A DNA stretch of 64,000 nucleotides from Bradyrhizobium japonicum USDA 6 (GTDB taxonomy: Bacteria; Pseudomonadota; Alphaproteobacteria; Rhizobiales; Xanthobacteraceae). Below are positions 9,100 through 20,102 of the stretch, one piece after another (the stretch's first letter is position 1; each line of letters begins with the position of its first letter). Location: positions 1,426,001 through 1,490,000 of the forward strand of contig NC_017249.1 of NCBI RefSeq assembly GCF_000284375.1. Reading direction: 5' to 3'. A program made the translations under genes and the position numbers. The notes under the pieces were generated by a model. It ran no database searches, was not told the DNA's origin, and was given only the letters and a program-made list of their open reading frames with translations.

Positions 9100-9190
9100 G
9101 AGGTCGTCATGCCCGGGCTTGTCCCGGGCATCCACGTTCTTTGGGCTGTGGCTAAGGCGTGGATGGCCGGGACAAGCCCGGCCATGACGC
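9100..9190. repeat. Intergenic palindromic repeat (GTCATGCCCGGG type)
   Basis: The arms gtcatgcccgggcttgtcccgggcatcc (from 9107) and ggatggccgggacaagcccggccatgac (to 9188) form a long hairpin around a cgttctttgggctgtggctaag loop. It is the same family as 2004-2118. Confidence 0.8.
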
Positions 9191-9267
9191 CGTGGACAGG
9201 CCCGAATTGAACCCATTCCTCGCCCGCCGCGACAATGGTGAAAACCTGATGTCACGGAGTCTTCCTG

Positions 9268-10653
9268 ATGTGCGGCACGCGTTCTTCCGCGCAAATGTTC
9301 CCGTTTGCCAAAATCCCGCTTCGCGCCTTCCTGCTCGGCGCTGCGATGAGCCTTGTCCTCGCTGCCCCGGCCTCTGCTGCCGTCGATTGCGTGATGGGCA
9401 GCAAGATTGCGCCCGCCGAACTGATCACGGCGTGCGGCGCCATCATCGACCAGACCGCGAACTCATCGGCCGACCGCGCCGCCGCGCTGCTGGTTCGCGC
9501 CGACGCCAATGCGCGAACCTCAGGCGGCCTCACGCAGGCGTTGCGGGATATCGACCGCGCCATCGCGCTGAACGGCAGGAATGCAAAGGCATGGCGCCTG
9601 CGCGGCGACCTGCTGCGCGAGGCCGGCGGCGATCTCAACCGTGCCGCGGCTGATCTCAGCAAGGCCATCGAGCTCGATCCGCAGGACGCGGAAGCCTACG
9701 AGCTGCGCGGCGTCGTCTACACCAATCAGCGCCGGCTCGACCGCGCGCTCGCCGATTACGATCAGGCGATCAAGCTGAAGCCGGATGATGCGCAGGCCTG
9801 GTCCGACCGCGGCGTAAACTATTATCTCGGCGGCGACAACGAGAAGGCGATCCGCGATCTCAGCGAGGCGCTGCGACTCGATCCGAACCGGCCGCGCGCC
9901 TACACCAATCGCGGCGCGGCCTACAAGAAGCTTGGCCAGCTCGACAAGGCAGTCGCCGATGACGGCGAGGCGATCAGGCTCGATCCGAAGGTCCCCGAAT
10001 ATTACGACAATCGTGGCCTGGTGCTGGCCGCGATGGGTGAGTACGACAAGGCGATCGCCGACTACGACCAGGCACTGCGGCTGGCGCCGCGGCCGAACTT
10101 CTTCACCAACCGCGGCGATTCCCACCAGCTCAAGGGCGAGCTTGGCGCGGCGCTCAGCGACTACGAGGCCGCGCTGAAGATCGATCCGAATTTCGCGCAG
10201 ACCTACAACAACCGCGCGGTGCTCTACAAGAAGATGGGCGAGCGCAAGAAGGCGCTGGCCGATTACGAGACGGCGCTGAAGCTCGATCCCGGCAACGAGA
10301 ATGCGGCCAACGGCCGCCGCAGCATGGTCGCGGAGATCGCGAAGTTCGGCGCCGAGCCGCTGCGTCCGCTCGCGGCGAATTCCGGCAACGGCCCGTCGTT
10401 CGATTGCGCCACGGCGAAGCGCGAGGTCGAGAAGGTGATCTGCGCCGATCCGCAACTCGGCGTGCTCGATCGCCAGATCGCCGAGACCTATGAGCGCGTG
10501 CTGAAGGCCGCGAAAGGCCGCTCGGCCGGCGACCTGCGCAGGACCCAGCGCGATTTCCTCAACCTCCGGAATGCGAGCTTCGGCCGGCCCGGCTATGATC
10601 TGAGGAAGGTCATGCAGGATCGGTTGCAGCGGCTGAATGCGATGGAGAGTTGA
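9268..10653 (+). CDS. Exported multi-TPR protein with C-terminal LprI-like (DUF1311) domain
   Basis: The protein has 461 residues. ATG 9268 has a CGGAG site eight bases upstream; an ATG at 9295 would also leave a full signal peptide (ends A-S-A-A). From about residue 90 to 350 there are eight successive 34-residue tetratricopeptide repeats (for example YELRGVVYTNQRRLDRALADYDQAIKLKP pattern). The last 85 residues repeat the LprI-like domain of the gene upstream (SFDC, VICADPQLGVLDRQIAETY, FGRPGYDL). It probably acts in the periplasm as a protein-binding scaffold; the partner is unknown. Confidence 0.88.
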   Translation: MCGTRSSAQMFPFAKIPLRAFLLGAAMSLVLAAPASAAVDCVMGSKIAPAELITACGAIIDQTANSSADRAAALLVRADANARTSGGLTQALRDIDRAIALNGRNAKAWRLRGDLLREAGGDLNRAAADLSKAIELDPQDAEAYELRGVVYTNQRRLDRALADYDQAIKLKPDDAQAWSDRGVNYYLGGDNEKAIRDLSEALRLDPNRPRAYTNRGAAYKKLGQLDKAVADDGEAIRLDPKVPEYYDNRGLVLAAMGEYDKAIADYDQALRLAPRPNFFTNRGDSHQLKGELGAALSDYEAALKIDPNFAQTYNNRAVLYKKMGERKKALADYETALKLDPGNENAANGRRSMVAEIAKFGAEPLRPLAANSGNGPSFDCATAKREVEKVICADPQLGVLDRQIAETYERVLKAAKGRSAGDLRRTQRDFLNLRNASFGRPGYDLRKVMQDRLQRLNAMES

Positions 10654-10676
10654 GCGCCTCTACGCGCACACTGCGT

Positions 10677-10793
10677 TCCCTCCCCGCTTGCGGGGGAGGG
10701 GTAGGGAGAGGGGTGGCCACAAACTCCAGGCCGAGTTCGTGGCCACCCCTCTCTCCCGCTCTCCCCCGCAAGGGGGGAGAGGGCTCACCTTTG
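10677..10793. repeat. Intergenic palindromic repeat (CCTCCCCG type)
   Basis: Inner arms ggagaggggtggccac (10705-10720) and gtggccacccctctct (10739-10754) surround aaactccaggccgagttc; outer arms are gggggaggg and ctcccccgc. It is related to 724-852. The rest of the gap to 10983 shows no gene. Confidence 0.75.
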
Positions 10794-10983
10794 TCGTAGC
10801 TCCAGCTTGCCGCGATGGCCTTGCTGCCCTCCCTCCGAAAGGCCCATCCTTTTCAGCTTGAACCGCGGCCCGTTCCCGGGAAAATACCTCTCAAACAACG
10901 CCGGCGCTTGATCCCTGTCATGGCGGGACACTCGTCCTGTCGGTCAGGTCAAGGCCAGGCGAAAAGGGAACGGGAGCGCGGGA

Positions 10984-12894
<1,911 letters not shown>

Positions 12895-12904
12895 GGCGAT
12901 CTCC

Positions 12905-13014
12905 GCTGTCATCACCCGCGAAAGCGGGTGATCCAGTACGCCGCGGCCGGAGTTGCGTGACCCAATGACCGCCGCGGAGTACTGGATTCCCCGCCTTCGC
13001 GGGGAATGACGGTG
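12905..13014. repeat. Intergenic palindromic repeat (ATCCAGTA type)
   Basis: The arms gtcatcacccgcgaaagcgggtgatccagtacgcc (left) and cgcggagtactggattccccgccttcgcggggaatgac (right) form a long imperfect hairpin. The same family occurs at 16915-17047. Confidence 0.8.
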
Positions 13015-13089
13015 CGTGTGGAACGGCGTCCAGGGACTTACAATCTCCTCATTCCGCGCTAAACAGGGCCGGCCAACAGGGGACCTCGT

Positions 13090-13359
13090 ATGCCACTCGC
13101 CACCGCGCCGCGCCTGCTTGTCGCCGTGCTGCTCGCCGTCGCTGTCTCCGCCTGCTCCGCGCGCTACCAGACGCCGGTGGCGGTCGGCGGCGACGATGAC
13201 GACGCGGTCTGCCAGAGCCGCGGCTATGCGGCGGGCTCGCCCGAATATGTGGCGTGCCGCAAGGACCGTGACGTCCAGCGCAACGCCGCGACCGCGCGCG
13301 CCGACCGCCGCCAGCGCGATCTCGGCGAATACATGCTGAACCATCCCGAGCGGCCCTGA
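13090..13359 (+). CDS. Small lipoprotein of unknown function
   Basis: The 89-residue product has a lipoprotein signal with lipobox V-S-A-C (Cys20), so it should be lipid-anchored. The mature part is acidic then basic (GGDDDDAVCQSRGYAAGSPEYVACRKDR) with two more cysteines. A GGGGACCTC region precedes the ATG. Similar small lipoproteins with a CxxxGYxxGSxxYxxC pattern are widespread in alphaproteobacteria without a known role. Confidence 0.82.
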   Translation: MPLATAPRLLVAVLLAVAVSACSARYQTPVAVGGDDDDAVCQSRGYAAGSPEYVACRKDRDVQRNAATARADRRQRDLGEYMLNHPERP

Positions 13360-13416
13360 GTCGGCATCGCCTTCGCAGCCCCGCGGATCGTTTCGATCGC
13401 GACGTGTCGGCAAAGC

Positions 13417-13450
13417 AAAAACGCGGCAGGTTTCCCCGCCGCGTTTTGAT
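13417..13450 (-). terminator. Rho-independent terminator after trcR
   Basis: The arms aaaacgcggc and gccgcgtttt flank a short aggtttcccc loop. Read on the minus strand the hairpin is followed by a T-rich tail, so it should end trcR transcription; because both flanks are A/T runs it may also serve the lipoprotein gene from the other side. Confidence 0.82.
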
Positions 13451-13480
13451 TTCGTTCGATGACGAATTGAGAGGGGAGCC

Positions 13481-14176
13481 TTACTCCTCCTCCTCGTCCT
13501 GCTTCTTGCCGCCGAGCGTCTTCAGCTTGGCGAACACGGCGTCGACGTTGAGGTCGTCGCTCGATCGCTCCGCCGGCTCGAACTCGTCCTTCTTGGTGGT
13601 TTCGGAAGCCGGCAGCAGGGTGGCGCCGCCATAGGCTGCGTCGATCGGCTTCTCCTTCGCCGCCCGCGCCACTTCGAAATCGAGCTCGATCTGCGAGCAA
13701 AGGCCAAGTGTCACCGGGTCGATCGGGGTCAGCTGGGAGGTGTTCCAGTGGGTGCGGTCGCGAACGCTGGCGATGGTGCTCTTGGTGGTGCCGACCAGGC
13801 GCATGATCTGGGCGTCCTTGAGCTCCGGATGGCTGCGCAGCAGCCAGAGGATGGCGCTCGGGCGCTCGTGGCGGCGGGAGACCGGGGTGTAGCGCGGGCC
13901 CTTGCGCTTGGGCTGGGGCGGCAGCACGACCTTGCTCTCCTGAAGGCGGAGCCGGTAGTCCGGGTTCTTCTCGCCCTTCTCGATCTCCTCGCGGGTCAGC
14001 TGGCCGTTGGAGAGGGGATCCATGCCCTTGATGCCCTGCGCGGCGTCGCCGTCGGCGATCGCACGCACCTCGAGGGGATGCATCTTGGTGAAATCGGCGA
14101 CCTGGTCGAAGGTCAGCGCGGTGTTGTCGAGCAGCCAGACGGCGGTCGCCTTGGGCATCAGAGGTGCGTTGCTCAT
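13481..14176 (-). CDS. trcR: Cell-cycle regulator TrcR (DUF1013)
   Basis: The 231-residue protein belongs to the alphaproteobacterial DUF1013 family, which current annotation names TrcR, a cell-cycle transcriptional regulator. An AGGAGA ribosome site six bases before the ATG at 14176 fixes the start; the open frame extends 18 codons further without support. The N-terminal half looks like a winged-helix reading head (MPKATAVWLLDNTALTFDQVADF), with a second helix-turn-helix-like segment around AILWLLRSHPELKDAQIMRLVGTTKSTIASVR. The acidic tail ends KKQDEEEE. It is a single-copy core gene, divergent from ispH. Confidence 0.87.
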   Translation of the reverse strand: MSNAPLMPKATAVWLLDNTALTFDQVADFTKMHPLEVRAIADGDAAQGIKGMDPLSNGQLTREEIEKGEKNPDYRLRLQESKVVLPPQPKRKGPRYTPVSRRHERPSAILWLLRSHPELKDAQIMRLVGTTKSTIASVRDRTHWNTSQLTPIDPVTLGLCSQIELDFEVARAAKEKPIDAAYGGATLLPASETTKKDEFEPAERSSDDLNVDAVFAKLKTLGGKKQDEEEE

Positions 14177-14441
14177 GGCAAATCTCCTTTGTGCTTCGCC
14201 CACCCCTCTGGAGGCGAAACCGGTGGTCATCAGCGATGACAGGGAATTCGCGCTATATAAGCCCGGAGGGGCTAGCCACGCAATGGTTCTGCTATAGATA
14301 GTGCCTTGACAGCGCCCGAAAGGGGGCCCAATTCCCTTGGAAGCGCCTGTAAAGTCCTAGCAGACCCATTAAACCCCGATTCCATCCATTGACCGCCCCC
14401 GCCAGAAGGCGAAACGGGTGATTCGGTCCCGAGATCGCTCA

Positions 14442-15410
14442 ATGTCAGCCAAACCAGACCTCAAGATCGTGCTTTGTTCTCCCCGCGGCTTCTGCGCCGG
14501 GGTGGTCCGGGCGATCGACACCGTGGAACGGGCGCTCGATAAATACGGCGCCCCCGTCTATGTTCGCCACGAGATTGTGCACAACAAATACGTCGTCGAC
14601 GGGTTGAAGAAGAAGGGCGCGATCTTCGTCGAAGAGCTCGCCGAAATTCCGGAGAACACCACCGCGCCGGTTGTGTTCTCGGCCCATGGCGTGCCGAAAT
14701 CGGTCCCGGCCGACGCCACCTCCCGCAATCTGTTCTCGCTGGATGCGACCTGCCCGCTGGTCACCAAGGTGCACCGCGAGGCCGCGATCCACTTCAAGCG
14801 CGGCCGCGAGATCTTCCTGATCGGCCACTCCCACCACCCCGAGGTTGTCGGCACGCTCGGTCAGCTTCCGGTCGGCGCCGTGACCCTGATCGAGACCGCC
14901 GAGGATGCCAAGACGATCTCGCCGAAGGACCCGAACAACCTCGCCTTCGTCACCCAGACCACGCTGTCGATCGACGACACCGCGGAGATCGTGGCGCTGC
15001 TCAAGGAGCGCTTCCCGAACATCAACGGCCCGCACAAGGAAGACATCTGCTACGCCACCACCAATCGCCAGCTCGCGGTGAAGAAGGTGGCGCCGGTGGT
15101 CGACGCGCTGATCGTGGTCGGTGCGCCGAACTCGTCGAACTCGCAGCGCCTGCGCGAGGTCGCCGAGCGCGAAGGCTGCAAGATCGCGGTGCTGGCGCAG
15201 CGCGCCGCCGACCTCGACTGGACCAGGTTCGGCAACATCTCGAGCCTCGGCATCACCGCGGGCGCGTCCGCGCCGGAGGTGATCGTCGAGGAGATCATGG
15301 ACGCCTTCGCCGAGCGCTACACGCTGCATGTGGAGACGGTCTCTGCCGCGGAAGAGAACGAGTTCTTCCCGCTGCCGCGCCAGGTGCGCCCCGAAGCCGC
15401 CGCCGAGTAG
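14442..15410 (+). CDS. ispH: 4-hydroxy-3-methylbut-2-enyl diphosphate reductase
   Basis: This 322-residue iron-sulfur enzyme makes IPP and DMAPP in the last step of the MEP isoprenoid pathway. The three cluster cysteines are visible: Cys18 in CSPRGFCAG, Cys104 in DATCPLV and Cys203 in [10 protein letters not shown]. The substrate-binding SSNSQRL motif and the histidines HEIVHNKY and GHSHHPE are also present. ATG 14442 is preferred; a GTG 24 bases upstream lies in the same frame. The gene is followed six bases later by thrB and rnhA, a common alphaproteobacterial order. Confidence 0.96.
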   Translation: MSAKPDLKIVLCSPRGFCAGVVRAIDTVERALDKYGAPVYVRHEIVHNKYVVDGLKKKGAIFVEELAEIPENTTAPVVFSAHGVPKSVPADATSRNLFSLDATCPLVTKVHREAAIHFKRGREIFLIGHSHHPEVVGTLGQLPVGAVTLIETAEDAKTISPKDPNNLAFVTQTTLSIDDTAEIVALLKERFPNINGPHKEDICYATTNRQLAVKKVAPVVDALIVVGAPNSSNSQRLREVAEREGCKIAVLAQRAADLDWTRFGNISSLGITAGASAPEVIVEEIMDAFAERYTLHVETVSAAEENEFFPLPRQVRPEAAAE

Positions 15411-15416
15411 ACCTTT

Positions 15417-16400
15417 ATGGCGGTCTACACCGACGTTGCCGCCGACGAGCTTGCGGATTTCCTGAAGCAATACGATCTCGGCGAATTGCTCTCCTACAAG
15501 GGCATCGCCGAGGGCGTCGAAAACACCAACTTCCTGCTGCACACCAGCAAAGGCTCGTTCATCCTCACGCTCTATGAGAAGCGCGTGGCGAAGAACGACC
15601 TGCCGTTCTTCCTCGCGCTGATGACGCATCTCGCCGAACACGGCGTCACCTGCCCGCTGCCGGTGAAGGGCGGGGACGGCGAGGCGCTGCGCGAGCTGTC
15701 GGGCCGGCCGGCCGCGATCATCACCTTTCTCGAAGGCGTCTGGCCGCGCAAGCCGAACGTGGCCCATTGCGCCGGCGTCGGCGAGGGACTGGCCAGGATG
15801 CATCTGGCGGGCGCCAATTTTGCGATCAAGCGTGGCAATGCGCTGTCGGTCTCCGGCTGGCGGCCGCTGTTCGACGCGGCGGCAAGCCGCGCCGATGAGG
15901 TGCAGCCGGACCTGCATGCGTTTCTCGCCGCCGAGCTCGACTATCTCTCGGGCGGAGTCTGGCCGACGGATCTGCCTGAAGGCGTGATCCACGCCGATCT
16001 CTTCAACGACAACGTCTTCTTCCTCGGTGACAAGCTCTCCGGCATCATCGACTTCACCTTCGCCTGCAACGACATGCTGGCCTATGACGTCGCGATCTGC
16101 CTGAATGCCTGGTGTTTCGAGCCGGACCATTCGTTCAACGTCACCAAGGCGCGCGCCTTCCTCAATGCCTATGGCCGTGTGCGAAAACTCTCCGAGGCGG
16201 AAGAAGCCGCGCTGCCGCTGCTCGCGCGCGGCGCCGCGATCCGCTTCCTGCTGACGCGGCTGGTCGACTGGCTCAACGTGCCCGCGGGTGCGCTGGTCAA
16301 GCCCAAGGATCCGCTGGAGTATTTTCGCAAGCTGCGCTTCCACCAAAGCGTTTCCAGCGCGCGCGACTACGGGCTGATGCCGTCAGGACTGGTCGCGTGA
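15417..16400 (+). CDS. thrB: Homoserine kinase (ThrB2, choline-kinase fold)
   Basis: The 327-residue enzyme phosphorylates homoserine in threonine synthesis. It belongs to the aminoglycoside/choline kinase-like ThrB type used by alphaproteobacteria, not the GHMP type. Diagnostic segments are [13 protein letters not shown] at the N-terminus, the Brenner-type catalytic loop [13 protein letters not shown] near residue 195 and the metal-binding [10 protein letters not shown]. It starts six bases after ispH and its TGA overlaps the GTG of rnhA, so all three are probably cotranscribed. Confidence 0.95.
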   Translation: MAVYTDVAADELADFLKQYDLGELLSYKGIAEGVENTNFLLHTSKGSFILTLYEKRVAKNDLPFFLALMTHLAEHGVTCPLPVKGGDGEALRELSGRPAAIITFLEGVWPRKPNVAHCAGVGEGLARMHLAGANFAIKRGNALSVSGWRPLFDAAASRADEVQPDLHAFLAAELDYLSGGVWPTDLPEGVIHADLFNDNVFFLGDKLSGIIDFTFACNDMLAYDVAICLNAWCFEPDHSFNVTKARAFLNAYGRVRKLSEAEEAALPLLARGAAIRFLLTRLVDWLNVPAGALVKPKDPLEYFRKLRFHQSVSSARDYGLMPSGLVA

Positions 16401-16861
16401 GCGAGCTTCCCATCGTCACGATCTATACCGACGGCGCCTGCTCGGGAAATCCCGGGCCCGGCGGCTGGGGCGCGATCCTGAAGTTCGGCGACAAGGAAAA
16501 AGAGCTGAACGGCGGCGAACGCCACACCACCAACAACCAGATGGAGTTGATGGCCGCGATCTCCGCGCTCGAAGCGCTGAAGAAGCCGTGCACCGTCGAT
16601 CTCTATACCGACAGCCAGTATGTGCGGCAGGGCATCACCGGCTGGATCCACGGCTGGAAGCGCAACGGCTGGCGCACTGCCGACAAGAAGCCGGTGAAGA
16701 ATGTCGAGCTATGGCAGCGCCTCGATGCGGCGCTGAAGCAGCACGAGGTCCGCTGGCACTGGGTCAAGGGCCACGCCGGCCATCCCGAGAACGAGCGCGC
16801 GGATCAACTCGCGCGGGACGGGATCGTGAAGGCGCGGTTGCAGCAGCGGGTGGGGGAGTAG
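16397..16861 (+). CDS. rnhA: Ribonuclease HI
   Basis: The 154-residue endonuclease removes RNA from RNA-DNA hybrids. The GTG start overlaps the thrB stop (GTGA). The four catalytic carboxylates are in place: Asp12 ([11 protein letters not shown]), Glu50 (NNQMELMA), Asp72 (LYTDSQYV) and Asp136 (NERADQLAR). The basic handle ([20 protein letters not shown]) typical of proteobacterial RNase HI is present. Confidence 0.97.
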   Translation: MSELPIVTIYTDGACSGNPGPGGWGAILKFGDKEKELNGGERHTTNNQMELMAAISALEALKKPCTVDLYTDSQYVRQGITGWIHGWKRNGWRTADKKPVKNVELWQRLDAALKQHEVRWHWVKGHAGHPENERADQLARDGIVKARLQQRVGE

Positions 16862-16914
16862 GGCGTCGACGTCTTCGCGGACGCCGCTACATCCCTAGCC
16901 GTCATCGTCGCCAC

Positions 16915-17047
16915 ATTCCCAACTGTCATCGCCCGGCTTGACCGGGCGATCCAGTATTCCAGAGACGCTTGTGATTGAGCCGAGAAGCTTCGGCGTACTG
17001 GATGCCCCCCCGTGCGCAATTGCGCACTAGGCGGGGCATGACAGTGT
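16915..17047. repeat. Intergenic palindromic repeat (ATCCAGTA type)
   Basis: Left end tgtcatcgcccggcttgaccgggcgatccagtattcc and right end gtactggatgcccc...ggcggggcatgacagtg pair with each other; a small inner palindrome gtgcgcaattgcgcac sits near 17012-17027. It lies between converging rnhA and the peroxiredoxin gene, and is related to 12905-13014. Confidence 0.8.
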
Positions 17048-17074
17048 CATTTGTGGTTGAGGGCGTTGGCCGCC

Positions 17075-17560
17075 TTACAGCTGCCCCAGCAGCGTATCGC
17101 CACCGGAGACCTCGACCTTGCCGGGCATCGCTTCGAGGTTCAGCTTCTTGACCACGCCGTCCTCGACCAGCATCGAATAGCGCTTGGAGCGGATGCCGAG
17201 GCCATTGCCGGAGGCGTCCAGCTCCATGCCGATCGCCTTGGCGAAGTCGGCATTGCCGTCGGCGAGGAAGATGGCCTCGTCGCGCTGGTCGGTATCGCGC
17301 TTCCAGGCGTTCATGACGAAAGCGTCGTTGACGGAGACGATGGCGATGGTGTCGACGCCCTTGTCCTTCATGGCATAGGCGTTGAGGAAGATGCTCGGCA
17401 GATGCATCTTGTGGCAGGTGCCGGTGTAGGCGCCGGGCACTGCGAACAGCGCCACTTTCTTGCCCTTGAAGATGTCGTCGGTGGTCTTCACCTGCGGACC
17501 TTCGGCCGTCATCACGCGGAATTTCGCCTCGGGCAGCTTGTCGCCAGTCTGGATCGCCAT
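17075..17560 (-). CDS. Peroxiredoxin (Prx5-like)
   Basis: The 161-residue thiol peroxidase reduces H2O2 and organic peroxides. The peroxidatic cysteine is Cys49 in VPGAYTGTCHKMHLP; the usual second Thr-Pro of PGAFTPTCS is Thr-Gly here. AWKRDT, ADGNADFAKAIGM and RSKRYSMLVEDGVVKKLN match the Prx5/AhpC-TSA hybrid group. An AGGGAG site seven bases before ATG 17560 fixes the start. There is no second resolving cysteine, so it is likely a 1-Cys enzyme recycled by glutathione or glutaredoxin. Confidence 0.93.
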   Translation of the reverse strand: MAIQTGDKLPEAKFRVMTAEGPQVKTTDDIFKGKKVALFAVPGAYTGTCHKMHLPSIFLNAYAMKDKGVDTIAIVSVNDAFVMNAWKRDTDQRDEAIFLADGNADFAKAIGMELDASGNGLGIRSKRYSMLVEDGVVKKLNLEAMPGKVEVSGGDTLLGQL

Positions 17561-17656
17561 CGTCAGTCTCCCTGAAAATCGGTCCCGCTTTTTAGACCGT
17601 GCGGCGGCGCTGCACAACATGGGCGGCGAGGGGCGCGGTCCTTCACCGTTATGTCA

Positions 17657-18211
17657 TCAGCCGGCAAAACCGCCGCCGTCGAGGAAGGCCTGTTCTTCCT
17701 CGGTGGTGGCGCGGTCGAGCAGGCGGTTGCGGTGGGGAAAACGGCCGAACCGCTGGATGATGTCGGCGTGCTCCCGCGCGTATTTCAGGTTCTCGGCATT
17801 GTCGGTGTTCTGAAACAGCGCGACGCAATGCAACTGGTCGGGCAGGTGCTCGGAATGCATGAAGGGCAAATAGAGGAATTCGAGCAGGATGGGATCGATC
17901 CTGCGATCGACGCCACGATCGATTGCGCGGCGGGCGACGTCGCGCGCCGGCGCGTCGCTGGCAAAGGCTTCCGGCGTGCCGCGAAACATGTTGCGGGGAA
18001 ACTGGTCGAGCGCGATGACGAGCGCGAGCGCGCCCTCGTCGCTCTCTTCCCAGGAGGCCAGCTCGCCGGCGGTCGCCCGCTTCCATAGCGGAAGAAAGCG
18101 GCGCCGGATCTCAGCATCGAAAGCGTCGTCGCGCTTGTACCAGGCATCGCGGCCGGCCTCGCGCCAGAAGGCGAGAATGCCTGATGGCGTCACGTCGCAG
18201 GTCTCTGACAT
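17657..18211 (-). CDS. DUF924 family protein
   Basis: The 184-residue soluble protein shows the family features ILAFWREAGRDAWYKRDDAFDAEIRRRF, LALVIALDQFPRNMFRGT, LEFLYLPFMHSEH and YAREHADIIQRFGRFPHRN. The DQFPRN and FGRFPHRN motifs are nearly invariant in DUF924 and suggest a helical TPR-like fold; no biochemical role is established. Its start lies 15 bases after the fadD stop on the same strand, so the two may be one transcript. Confidence 0.87.
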   Translation of the reverse strand: MSETCDVTPSGILAFWREAGRDAWYKRDDAFDAEIRRRFLPLWKRATAGELASWEESDEGALALVIALDQFPRNMFRGTPEAFASDAPARDVARRAIDRGVDRRIDPILLEFLYLPFMHSEHLPDQLHCVALFQNTDNAENLKYAREHADIIQRFGRFPHRNRLLDRATTEEEQAFLDGGGFAG

Positions 18212-18225
18212 CAGCAATGAATGGC

Positions 18226-19911
18226 CTACGCCGCCTCTGCCTTCTTCTCGTCGCGGAGCTGCCGGCGCAGGATCTTGCCGACATTGGTCTTCGGCAGGTC
18301 GGTGCGGAATTCGATGTGCTTCGGCACCTTGTAGCCGGTGAGCTGCTCCTGGCAGAACTTGATCACGGCCTCCGCAGTGAGGTTGGGATCCTTCTTCACC
18401 ACGAACGCCTTCACCGCCTCGCCCGACTTGGAATCGGGGATGCCGATCACGGCGCATTCGAGCACGCCCGGATTGCTCGCGATCACTTCCTCGATCTCGT
18501 TCGGATAGACGTTGAAGCCCGAGACCAGGATCATGTCCTTCTTGCGGTCGACGATCTTGGTGTAGCCCTTCTCGTCCATCACGCCGATGTCGCCGGTGCG
18601 GAAATAGCCGTCGGCGGTCATCACCTTGGCGGTCTCTTCCGGCCTGTTCCAGTAGCCCGACATCACCTGCGGGCCCTTGGCGCAGATCTCGCCGGGCTGG
18701 CCGAGCGGGACTTCGTTGCCGTCGTCGTCGCGGATCGAGATCCAGGTCGAAGGCACGGGGATGCCGATCGATCCCGAGAACTCGGTCGTGGTCGCGGGAT
18801 TGCAGGTCAGCGTCGGCGATGTCTCCGACAGGCCGTAGCCTTCGGCGATGAAGCAGCCGGTCACCGCTTTCCACTGCTCGGCGACCGGGCGCTGCACCGC
18901 CATGCCGCCGCCGTTCGAGATCTTCAGCTTGGAGAAGTCGAGCTTCTTGAAGTCGGGATGGTGCATCAACCCGTTGTAGAGCGTGTTCACGGCCGGGAAG
19001 CTGTTGACCTGGTACTTCGCCAGCTCCTTGACGAAGCCCGCGATGTCGCGCGGATTGGGGATCAGCAGATTGCAGCCGCCGGCGCGCACCGCGAGCAGGT
19101 AGCAGGCCGTCAGCGCGAAGATGTGATAGAGCGGCAGCGCGCAGACGATCATGAGCTGATCGACATGCGGCGGCGCGGCGAGTGCCGGCTGGAGCCAGGC
19201 GTCGTTCTGCAGGACGTTGGCGACGATGTTGCGGTGGAGCAGGGTAGCACCCTTGGAGACGCCGGTGGTGCCGCCGGTATATTGCAGGAAGGCGACGTCG
19301 CCCGGCGACAGCTTCGGCTTGTTGAACGTCAGGCCGCGGCCGGCCGATACCGCGTCGTTGAACGACACCGCGCCCGGCAGCGACCAGGCCGGCACCATCT
19401 TCTTGACGCGGCGGACGACGAGGTTGACGATCACGCCCTTGAAGCCGAGCAGGTCGCCCATGCTGCCGACGATGACATGCTTGACTTGCGTCCTCGCGAT
19501 CACCTGCTCCACCGTGTGGGCGAAATTCTCCAGCACGATGATGGCTTCGGCGCCGGAATCCTTGAGTTGATGCTCGAGCTCGCGCGGCGTGTAGAGCGGG
19601 TTGACGTTGACCACCGCGAAACCGGCGCGCAGCACGGCAGCTGTCGCGACCGGATATTGCAGCACGTTCGGCATCATGATCGCGACGCGAGCGCCGCGTT
19701 GCAGGCCGCGGCCCTGCAAATAGGCGGCGAGCGCCAGCGACATCTGGTCGAGGTCGCGATAGCTGATCGCCTTGTCCATGCAGATGAATGCCTTGCGGTC
19801 GGCGAACTTGACGAAGCTCTCCTCCAGCAGGTCGACCAGCGATGCGTATTGGGTCGGCTCGATATCAGCAGGCACGCCGGGCGGATATTGCTTGAGCCAG
19901 ATGCGCTCCAT
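18226..19911 (-). CDS. fadD: Long-chain fatty acid--CoA ligase
   Basis: This 561-residue AMP-forming ligase activates long-chain fatty acids for beta-oxidation or phospholipid use. The P-loop YTGGTTGVSKG lies at residues 211-221, the adenine-binding EGYGLSETSP further on, and the FACS signature region DGYFRTGDIGVMDEKGYTKIVDRKKDMI near 420-450. NVNPLYTPRELEHQLKDSGA and PLYHIFALT are typical of proteobacterial FadD. The length matches E. coli FadD. Confidence 0.94.
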   Translation of the reverse strand: MERIWLKQYPPGVPADIEPTQYASLVDLLEESFVKFADRKAFICMDKAISYRDLDQMSLALAAYLQGRGLQRGARVAIMMPNVLQYPVATAAVLRAGFAVVNVNPLYTPRELEHQLKDSGAEAIIVLENFAHTVEQVIARTQVKHVIVGSMGDLLGFKGVIVNLVVRRVKKMVPAWSLPGAVSFNDAVSAGRGLTFNKPKLSPGDVAFLQYTGGTTGVSKGATLLHRNIVANVLQNDAWLQPALAAPPHVDQLMIVCALPLYHIFALTACYLLAVRAGGCNLLIPNPRDIAGFVKELAKYQVNSFPAVNTLYNGLMHHPDFKKLDFSKLKISNGGGMAVQRPVAEQWKAVTGCFIAEGYGLSETSPTLTCNPATTTEFSGSIGIPVPSTWISIRDDDGNEVPLGQPGEICAKGPQVMSGYWNRPEETAKVMTADGYFRTGDIGVMDEKGYTKIVDRKKDMILVSGFNVYPNEIEEVIASNPGVLECAVIGIPDSKSGEAVKAFVVKKDPNLTAEAVIKFCQEQLTGYKVPKHIEFRTDLPKTNVGKILRRQLRDEKKAEAA

Positions 19912-20102
19912 GGAAAACTCCCCTCAATTTACCAGAGCCCGTTGTGTCTCGGGCTTGCCTCATTGCGGCCAGTATCGAGCCTGCCGGAACGGGTGGCAAG
20001 CCGGTCGAGGCTTAGGACAAAGGTCCGGGAGTGGCTACTGGAATTGTCGCAAGCCACTCTGCCGCAGGTGCGAAGCGCGGGCGCGGCTTGCGAGGGGTGC
20101 CG

